A DNA stretch of 12,654 bases. It comes from Flavobacteriales bacterium UBA7519 (lineage in GTDB: Bacteria; Bacteroidota; Bacteroidia; Flavobacteriales; Weeksellaceae). The position numbers were made by a program, and so were the translations under genes. The notes under the pieces were generated by a model that was given only the letters and a program-made list of their open reading frames with translations, searched no databases and was not told the DNA's origin. Location of the stretch: contig DLND01000002.1 of NCBI GenBank assembly GCA_002476905.1, positions 1 to 12,654 on the forward strand, given 5' to 3'. Below, in pieces: positions 7,726 to 12,654 of this stretch (its first letter is position 1; every line of letters starts with the position of its first letter).

Positions 7726-7750
7726 TGCTTTTAAATTTTAAGTTATAGAA

Positions 7751-7758
7751 CAAAGCTA
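7751..7758 (-). promoter_or_regulatory. Rhodanese gene promoter -7 element (TAGCTTTG)
   Basis: Read on the minus strand, TAGCTTTG matches TAnnTTTG exactly and lies 25 nt before the rhodanese ATG. The nearest upstream TTTG (7786-7789, minus strand) is 27 nt away, longer than usual, so the -33 element is uncertain. Confidence 0.45.
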
Positions 7759-7797
7759 ACTAATAATTTTGTTTAAAATCATATCCAAAATTAAAAA

Positions 7798-7825
7798 TTG
7801 TTAAAAATTAAATGTCTTAATTTTG
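7798..7825 (+). promoter_or_regulatory. queG promoter (TTG-N17-TAATTTTG)
   Basis: TTG at 7798-7800, a 17-nt spacer, and TAATTTTG at 7818-7825 give the best complete match in the window to the Bacteroidota -33/-7 promoter. The -7 element ends only 9 nt before the ATG at 7835, so the mRNA would be nearly leaderless. It also overlaps the in-frame TTG at 7823, which argues against that codon as a start. Confidence 0.6.
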
Positions 7826-7834
7826 CGGATCGTA

Positions 7835-8758
7835 ATGAATCCTAAAGAAAGACATACGCAACTTATAAAAACCAAAGCTTCTGCTTTTGGTTTTCAGTCT
7901 TGTGGGATTTCCCAAGCAACTTTCCTGGAAGAGGAAGCTAACCATCTGGAGAGATGGCTGAAAAATAATTACCATGGCGAGATGAGGTACATGGAAAATC
8001 ATTTTGATAAAAGACTCGATCCCAGATTGCTGGTAGATGGTTCGAAGTCTGTGATTTCATTAAGCTATAATTATTTTCCGCAAAAAATGATTGAAGCAGA
8101 TTCGTTTAAAATATCCAAATATGCTTATGGTGAAGATTATCATAATGTTATAAAAGATAAGCTCAGAAATCTTGTTGCAGAATTGCAGGAAGAAATAGGG
8201 GATTTTTCATTCAGGGTGTTTGTAGATTCAGCGCCTGTCTTGGAAAAAGCGTGGGCCAGAAAGTCTGGTATTGGCTGGGTTGGGAAGAATGCCAATCTCA
8301 TTACAAAAAAAAATGGATCATTCTATTTTCTGGCTGAGATTATCTGTGACTTGGAGCTTACTGAGGATTTTCCTGTAACTGATCATTGCGGGAGTTGCAA
8401 AAAGTGTATTGAAGCCTGCCCAACACAAGCCATTATTTCTGATAAGATTATAGACGGAACCAAATGTATTTCATACGCAACTATTGAACTGAAAGACCAG
8501 ATTCCTTATTACTTTAAAGATAAAATGGATGATTGGATGTTCGGTTGCGATGTCTGCCAAGATGTTTGTCCTTGGAACCGATTTTCTGCTCCATCGCTGG
8601 AAGAAAAATTTCAGCCGAATTCTCAACTTCAAAACTTTACAAAACAAGACTGGAAAGATATTACCCAAGAGATTTTCTCCGAAGTTTTCAAAAAATCTGC
8701 AGTCAAAAGAACAAAATTCGCTGGACTGAAACGAAACCTCGATTTTTTATCTGACTAA
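7835..8758 (+). CDS. queG: Epoxyqueuosine reductase
   Basis: QueG is the cobalamin- and Fe-S-dependent enzyme that reduces epoxyqueuosine to queuosine in the wobble position of tRNAs with GUN anticodons. The 307-aa protein shows the cobalamin-domain motif [13 protein letters not shown] (129-141), with D131 the likely proton donor, and [11 protein letters not shown] (142-152). Two [4Fe-4S] clusters are indicated by C185, C188, C191 and C195 ([12 protein letters not shown]) and by C211, C238, C241 and C245 ([13 protein letters not shown]). It is shorter than the E. coli and Bacillus proteins (about 380 aa) because it ends soon after the ferredoxin part, without the C-terminal HEAT-like repeats. 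The start chosen is ATG 7835. An upstream in-frame TTG at 7823 would add four residues but lies in the -7 promoter element. The gene is divergent from the rhodanese gene. Confidence 0.96.
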   Translation: MNPKERHTQLIKTKASAFGFQSCGISQATFLEEEANHLERWLKNNYHGEMRYMENHFDKRLDPRLLVDGSKSVISLSYNYFPQKMIEADSFKISKYAYGEDYHNVIKDKLRNLVAELQEEIGDFSFRVFVDSAPVLEKAWARKSGIGWVGKNANLITKKNGSFYFLAEIICDLELTEDFPVTDHCGSCKKCIEACPTQAIISDKIIDGTKCISYATIELKDQIPYYFKDKMDDWMFGCDVCQDVCPWNRFSAPSLEEKFQPNSQLQNFTKQDWKDITQEIFSEVFKKSAVKRTKFAGLKRNLDFLSD

Positions 8759-8772
8759 ATTTCCGTTACCGA

Positions 8773-8853
8773 TTATCTTTTTTTCTGGATTCTTTTCGGG
8801 GCTACTTTGACTCTTAATTTTAATCGTTTGCGATATTGATGTTTTTTTGGCAT
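8773..8853 (-). CDS. Possible 26-aa highly basic peptide
   Basis: On the minus strand an ATG at 8851-8853 opens a 26-codon frame ending in TAA (8773-8775). The peptide starts MPKKHQYRKRLKLRVK and ends KRIQKKR; 13 of 26 residues are Lys or Arg and there is no acidic residue. Such composition is typical of ribosomal or RNA-binding peptides but can also arise by chance from A-rich DNA. The stretch is richer in G+C than its flanks, which are almost pure A/T, and is convergent with queG. No clear -7 element or terminator was seen. I do not recognise the sequence, so this is a candidate only. Confidence 0.33.
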   Translation of the reverse strand: MPKKHQYRKRLKLRVKVAPKRIQKKR

Positions 8854-8881
8854 ATTTTGTTGATTTTATGCTAATAAAATT

Positions 8882-8912
8882 CAAGAATTTTTCTGATAAA
8901 AACAAGAATTTT
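8882..8912. repeat. Direct repeat CAAGAATTTT x2, 21-bp period
   Basis: CAAGAATTTT occurs at 8882-8891 and again at 8903-8912, exactly 21 bp apart, or two helical turns. It sits about 77-107 bp upstream of the DUF2459 gene. This geometry is typical of dimeric regulator sites, but in A/T-rich DNA chance is possible. A weak promoter candidate lies between it and the gene: TTTG 8934-8937, 21 nt, TATAGTTC 8959-8966. Confidence 0.35.
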
Positions 8913-8988
8913 AATAATATTTAATATTTTGATTTTGTGTTCATATTTTTATTAATTTTATAGTTCGCACGTTGGGCAAAATCATAAG

Positions 8989-9666
8989 ATGAAAAAATTG
9001 GTATTACTTATCCTAAAAGTCATCGGCTTCTTACTGGGAGCCGTTTTTTTATACGTTATTTTGGGTCTGTTGATTCCTTACATTCCTGTCCGCGCAAAAA
9101 AGACTGATGATCCGAAAGTAGTAGAACTCTATATTCTTACCAACGGTGTTCACACAGATTTGGTAGTTCCTGTCAAGTCAAAATACATCGATTGGAGCAG
9201 TAAGCTCCCCTTCGAAAATACCAAAGGACAAAAGACTGATTTTGATTATATTTCTTTTGGCTGGGGCGACAAAGGTTTTTATCTGGATACGCCAACCTGG
9301 GCAGAACTAAAGTTTTCTACCGCATTCAAAGCGGCGTTCTGGCTTAGTGATTCCGCGATGCATTGCACTTATTACAAACAAATGAAAGTTGGAGATGATT
9401 GTAAAAAGATGATGCTCACTGAAAAACAATATCAGCAATTGATTCATTTCATCGATTCCAAATTTGATAAAGATGCTTCCGGAAAATATATTCTGATAAA
9501 AACAGATGCTGTCTACGGAAATGATGATGCTTTTTACGATGCGAAAGGAAGCTATAACTTTACTTACACCTGCAACACTTGGGCAAATAATGGTTTGAAG
9601 GCTTCCGGACAAAAAGCTGCACTTTGGACACCGACGGATTTTGGGATTTTTCAGCATTATAAATGA
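8989..9666 (+). CDS. DUF2459 / TIGR02117 family membrane-anchored protein
   Basis: This 225-aa protein has an N-terminal hydrophobic segment (about residues 4-32) that would anchor it in the inner membrane, or act as an uncleaved signal, with the rest outside the cytoplasm. The body matches the TIGR02117/DUF2459 pattern: NGVHTDLVVPV (52-62), YISFGWGDKGFYLDTPTW (87-104), SAMHCTYY (122-129) and TYTCNTWAN (192-200). Family members were first noted beside urease genes in some bacteria; no urease gene is here and the function is unknown. The conserved H55 and C195 with its N/W neighbours hint at a Cys-His hydrolase, which is inference. The ATG at 8989 lacks Shine-Dalgarno. The stop overlaps the next gene (ATGA at 9663-9666), implying translational coupling with the now-broken L,D-transpeptidase gene. 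Confidence 0.88.
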   Translation: MKKLVLLILKVIGFLLGAVFLYVILGLLIPYIPVRAKKTDDPKVVELYILTNGVHTDLVVPVKSKYIDWSSKLPFENTKGQKTDFDYISFGWGDKGFYLDTPTWAELKFSTAFKAAFWLSDSAMHCTYYKQMKVGDDCKKMMLTEKQYQQLIHFIDSKFDKDASGKYILIKTDAVYGNDDAFYDAKGSYNFTYTCNTWANNGLKASGQKAALWTPTDFGIFQHYK

Positions 9667-10292
9667 GAATAGTGTTACTTTATTTCATATTTCTCTTCTT
9701 TTGTGGATGTCAGAAGGAGAACCTGTTAGGCGTGTCAAATCTTATTACAGAACCTCAACCAGTTCTGAATACTGCTACACTTGAAAAAAAGCCCAGGAAG
9801 CTTTGGTATTTTTGTAAAACTGAGTATTTCCATACAAACTTCTGCATATTGATTGATGAGTCTCCATTCAGGGCGTAAGCGTTTTTTTATATATGATTTT
9901 AAAGAGAATGAAATTTCGCGAAAATATTTAGTAGGTCACGGTGTGGTGACAATTCTTGGAGTTCCGATGATTCAAAAGAAAATCCGACTTTCAGCAATGA
10001 AGATAACAGCCATCTTTCTTCATTAGGGAAATATAAATTGGGAGAAAGAGGTTACAGTAACTGGGGCATTAATGTAAAATATCTGATGCACGGCCTGGAA
10101 GAAACCAATAACAATGCATTAAAGCGAATTATAGTTTTTCATTCTTGGGAAAAGATGAGTGATGAGGAGGTTTATCCTAAAGGTTAGCCCGAAGGTTTGG
10201 GTTGCCCAACAGTTTCTAATAATGCGTTTAAAGAAATGGACCCTTTGATAAAGAATTCTAGAAAACCTGTTTTGATGTGGATTTATAATTGA
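9663..10292 (+). pseudogene. Decayed lipoprotein L,D-transpeptidase (YkuD_2-like catalytic domain)
   Basis: Joined across frames, this region encodes about 205 residues resembling flavobacterial murein L,D-transpeptidase catalytic-domain proteins. The segments in order are a lipoprotein signal (FFCGC, Cys16), MSLHSGRKRFFIYDFKENE (from 9856), a DNSWSSDD segment, LGKYKLGERGYSNWGINVKY, LMHGLEETN, VFHSW, and LGCPTVSNNAF with the catalytic Cys codon at 10203-10205. The lesions are a 2-bp loss near 9853-9856, a 1-bp loss at about 9943-9944 (GHG-C-GD expected), a TAG stop at 10185-10187 before the catalytic Cys, and probably two offsetting indels in the A-run at 9784-9790 and the T-run at 9809-9813. 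The intact enzyme would make 3-3 or lipoprotein crosslinks in peptidoglycan. The 71-codon frame 9663-9878 could still give a lipoprotein fragment. The start overlaps the DUF2459 stop. The final stop is TGA 10290-10292. Confidence 0.85.
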
Positions 10293-10360
10293 AGAAACAA
10301 TGAGTTGATAGTTTATAAAATATTTCAAGGTTAAGTATCAAAGAATCTTTTCAAAAACAT

Positions 10361-10368
10361 TAAATTTG
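10361..10368 (+). promoter_or_regulatory. alaS promoter -7 element (TAAATTTG)
   Basis: TAAATTTG is an exact match to TAnnTTTG, identical to the pnp element, and lies 48 nt before the alaS ATG. No clear TTG is found at -33. The predicted leader is about 40 nt and includes the palindrome at 10380-10402. Confidence 0.5.
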
Positions 10369-10379
10369 CCCATCAAAAA

Positions 10380-10402
10380 GCTAAAAGCCTTTCGCTATTA
10401 GC
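10380..10402 (+). repeat. Imperfect palindrome in the alaS leader
   Basis: GCTAAAAGC (10380-10388) and GCTATTAGC (10394-10402) pair with a single A-A mismatch around the 5-nt loop CTTTC. AAAAGC occurs three times in and around it. The element lies 14 nt before the alaS ATG. It could be a leader hairpin, an operator, or one copy of a dispersed intergenic palindrome; the window contains no second copy. Confidence 0.4.
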
Positions 10403-10416
10403 CAAAAGCAACTAAA

Positions 10417-12654
10417 ATGACTTCACAGCAAATAAGACAACAGTTTTTAGATTTTTTCAAAAGCAAAGAACATCTCATCGTTCCTTCGGCGCCTATTGTG
10501 CTGAAAGATGATCCTACTTTGATGTTTTCCAACTCGGGGATGACGCAGTTTAAAGATTATTTTTTAGGTTACAAAGAACCGAAAGCTTCAAGAATTGCCG
10601 ATACACAAAAATGTCTGAGAGTTTCCGGGAAACATAATGATCTGGATGATGTGGGCAGAGATACTTATCACCACACGATGTTTGAAATGCTAGGGAACTG
10701 GTCTTTTGGCGATTATTTTAAAAAAGAAGCGATTTCGTGGGCTTGGGAACTACTGACCGAGGTTTATAGAATCCCGAAAGAAAATCTTTATGTGACCATT
10801 TTTGAAGGTGATGAAAAAGAAAACCTTGAAAGAGATACAGAAGCGTATGATCTGTGGAAACAATTCATCTCGGAAGACAGAATCATCAATGGTAATAAAA
10901 AAGATAATTTTTGGGAAATGGGAGCGAGTGGACCGTGCGGACCTTGTTCAGAAATCCACGTTGATCTGAGAAGTGAAGAAGAAAAATCTAAAATTTCCGG
11001 ACTTGATTTAGTCAATAACGATCATCCTCAGGTTGTTGAGATTTGGAATCTTGTTTTTATGCAGTTCAACAGAAAAGCAGACGGTTCTCTGGAAAATCTT
11101 CCTGCAAGACACATCGATACGGGAATGGGATTTGAGCGTCTTTGTATGGCTTTACAACAAAAAGAATCTAATTATGATACGGATGTTTTCACGCCTTTAA
11201 TTGCTAAAGTTGAAGAACTTTCAGGTAAAAAATATACTGGAATTTTAACAGACGAAAAAGACATCGCAATCCGTGTAATTGTTGACCATATCAGAGCGGT
11301 TTCTTTTGCCATTGCAGACGGACAGTTGCCTTCCAATGGCGGTGCAGGTTACGTAATTCGCAGAATTTTGAGAAGAGGGATTTCTTATGCTTATCGATTT
11401 TTAGACAGGAAAGAACCTTTCCTTTACCAATTGGTGGCCGTTCTTCAGGAACAAATGGGTAAGTTTTTCCCGGAACTGGAAAAGCAGGGAACTTTGGTTA
11501 CTGAAGTGATTAAAAGTGAAGAAGAATCTTTCCTCAGAACTATAGAAACAGGTTTGATCAGAGTTGATAAATTAATTCAGCAGACGATATCAGAAGGTAA
11601 AAAAGTATTGCCAACAGAAGACGTTTTCGAATTATACGATACTTATGGTTTCCCAGATGATTTAACAAGAATTATTGCCGAAGAAAAAGGTTTAACGATT
11701 GATGAAGCAGGCTTTGAACAGGCTTTAAACGAGCAAAAGCAGCGTTCAAAGGCAGATTCTGCTCAGAAAGTGTATGACTGGGTCACTTTGGAAGAAAGAC
11801 CGGAAAATTTTGTAGGTTACGACAAAACGGAGTCGGAAACTTACATCACAAGATATAGAAAAGTAGAAAATAAAGACGGAGAATTTTATCAGGTCGTGTT
11901 AAGCGAGTCGCCTTTTTATCCTGAAGGTGGTGGACAAATCGGTGATAAAGGCGTTCTTGAAAATGCCGTTGAAAGTTTCGAAGTTTTGGAAACCAAAAAA
12001 GAAAACGGACTGATTATCTCTTTAATCAATGGACTTCCAAAAGATGCAGGTGCAGTTTTCTATGCTAAAGTTAATAGTTCGGACAGAAAAAATTCTCAAG
12101 CCAACCATTCTGTAACCCACTTGTTGCACGAAGCTTTAAGAGAAGTTTTGGGAACGCACGTAGAGCAAAAGGGTTCATTCGTGGGTCCGGACTATTTGAG
12201 ATTCGATTTTTCTCATTATTCTAAGATGACAGAAGATGAATTGGCTTTGGTTGAAGAAAAAGTGAACGCTAAAATCCAGGAAAGTATTGCATTGCAGGAA
12301 TTCAGAAATATTCCGATTCAGGAAGCTTTGGACAGAGGTGCAATGGCTTTGTTTGGCGAGAAATATGGCGATAATGTAAGAATGATCCAGTTTGGAACAT
12401 CCAAGGAACTTTGTGGTGGGACACACGTAAAAAACACCAGCGAAATTGGACTTTTTAAAATTGTCTCCGAAAGTTCTGCAGCTGCTGGAATCAGAAGAAT
12501 AGAAGCCATTTCCGGTGATAAATCGGCAGAATATTTCAAAAATCTTGAGAAACAGATCACAGCACTTTCTCAATTGCTGAAATCAAAAGATGTTGTACGA
12601 TCTATCGAGAAACTAATTGATGAAAACAGCACATTGAAATCTGAAGTGGAAGCT
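10417..12654 (+). CDS. alaS: Alanine--tRNA ligase (first 746 codons; 3' end outside window)
   Basis: AlaRS charges tRNA-Ala and edits Ser- and Gly-tRNA-Ala in the cytoplasm. The frame opens at ATG 10417 ([19 protein letters not shown]) and runs to the window end without a stop. Visible are the class II catalytic core with [10 protein letters not shown] (about 38-47), motif 2 FEMLGN (89-94) and motif 3 GMGFER (236-241). The helical tRNA-recognition region follows, then the editing domain with the zinc-site pattern HxxxH (H564, H568 in NHSVTHLLH) and CGGTH (C666, H670). The last residues enter the coiled coil before the C-Ala domain. The complete family protein is about 870 aa, so roughly 125 residues are missing off the edge. 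All key residues are present. The gene has its own -7 element and a palindromic leader and does not depend on the upstream pseudogene. Confidence 0.98.
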   Translation, partial: MTSQQIRQQFLDFFKSKEHLIVPSAPIVLKDDPTLMFSNSGMTQFKDYFLGYKEPKASRIADTQKCLRVSGKHNDLDDVGRDTYHHTMFEMLGNWSFGDYFKKEAISWAWELLTEVYRIPKENLYVTIFEGDEKENLERDTEAYDLWKQFISEDRIINGNKKDNFWEMGASGPCGPCSEIHVDLRSEEEKSKISGLDLVNNDHPQVVEIWNLVFMQFNRKADGSLENLPARHIDTGMGFERLCMALQQKESNYDTDVFTPLIAKVEELSGKKYTGILTDEKDIAIRVIVDHIRAVSFAIADGQLPSNGGAGYVIRRILRRGISYAYRFLDRKEPFLYQLVAVLQEQMGKFFPELEKQGTLVTEVIKSEEESFLRTIETGLIRVDKLIQQTISEGKKVLPTEDVFELYDTYGFPDDLTRIIAEEKGLTIDEAGFEQALNEQKQRSKADSAQKVYDWVTLEERPENFVGYDKTESETYITRYRKVENKDGEFYQVVLSESPFYPEGGGQIGDKGVLENAVESFEVLETKKENGLIISLINGLPKDAGAVFYAKVNSSDRKNSQANHSVTHLLHEALREVLGTHVEQKGSFVGPDYLRFDFSHYSKMTEDELALVEEKVNAKIQESIALQEFRNIPIQEALDRGAMALFGEKYGDNVRMIQFGTSKELCGGTHVKNTSEIGLFKIVSESSAAAGIRRIEAISGDKSAEYFKNLEKQITALSQLLKSKDVVRSIEKLIDENSTLKSEVEA

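Noticed and set aside
7823..7834. TTG at 7823 as the start of queG
   Set aside because: It is part of the TAATTTTG -7 element, and the four extra residues are not expected for QueG; ATG 7835 is preferred.
9307..9657. Minus-strand 116-codon frame opposite the DUF2459 gene
   Set aside because: Antisense to conserved DUF2459 motifs; no recognisable features.
9663..9878. Intact 71-aa lipoprotein
   Set aside because: The frame ends abruptly after LIDE, where the next frame continues the L,D-transpeptidase sequence; it is the 5' piece of a pseudogene.
10119..10328. Minus-strand 69-codon frame over the pseudogene 3' end
   Set aside because: Arises opposite the L,D-transpeptidase remnant; no domain or promoter support.
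12175..12573. Minus-strand frames of 80 and 132 codons opposite alaS
   Set aside because: Antisense to the alaS editing domain, including its zinc-site motifs; shadow frames.

Overview
The window looks like chromosomal DNA of a Bacteroidota bacterium, most likely a flavobacterium close to Chryseobacterium. The DNA is AT-rich. No credible gene start has a Shine-Dalgarno sequence; starts are preceded by A/T-rich leaders. Several genes have a TAnnTTTG element just upstream, the -7 element of Bacteroidota primary-sigma promoters. The protein sequences (GyrA, DUF4286, PNPase with a basic tail, short QueG, AlaS) also fit this group. The genus is inferred from remembered family patterns, not from a search.

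Layout: bases 1-1712 (minus) hold the N-terminal 570 codons of gyrA, cut by the window edge. A 147-bp divergent intergenic region separates it from a DUF4286 gene and an ABC1/UbiB-type kinase gene, probably co-transcribed. Next come pnp (3994-6255), with its own promoter, a leader hairpin and a strong terminator. From 6305 to 7435 is a low-density stretch of small genes: a HopJ-family gene cut by an in-frame stop, a 41-aa membrane peptide and a 54-aa lipoprotein. Each of the last two is followed by a clear intrinsic terminator. A one-domain rhodanese (minus) and queG (plus) are divergently transcribed from a 109-bp region. Between queG and the next gene lies a possible 26-aa, very basic minus-strand ORF. 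From 8989 a DUF2459/TIGR02117 membrane-anchored protein overlaps by ATGA a decayed lipoprotein L,D-transpeptidase gene (several frameshifts plus a stop). The window ends inside alaS (first 746 codons), which has a promoter and a palindromic leader.

The genes are mainly housekeeping: DNA supercoiling, RNA decay, tRNA modification (queuosine) and tRNA charging. Small envelope or unknown genes lie between them. I see no mobile element, CRISPR array, tRNA, rRNA, phage gene or defence locus, and no gene-free stretch longer than 300 bases. The longest gaps are 6256-6558 (about 300 bp, holding the pnp terminator and the hopJ promoter) and 8759-8988 (holding the 26-aa ORF and a direct repeat).

The most notable observations are the multi-lesion L,D-transpeptidase pseudogene, the HopJ nonsense codon with its intact remnant downstream, the tiny basic ORF, the two small membrane proteins, and several short hairpins in leaders. 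I found no convincing new multi-gene system.
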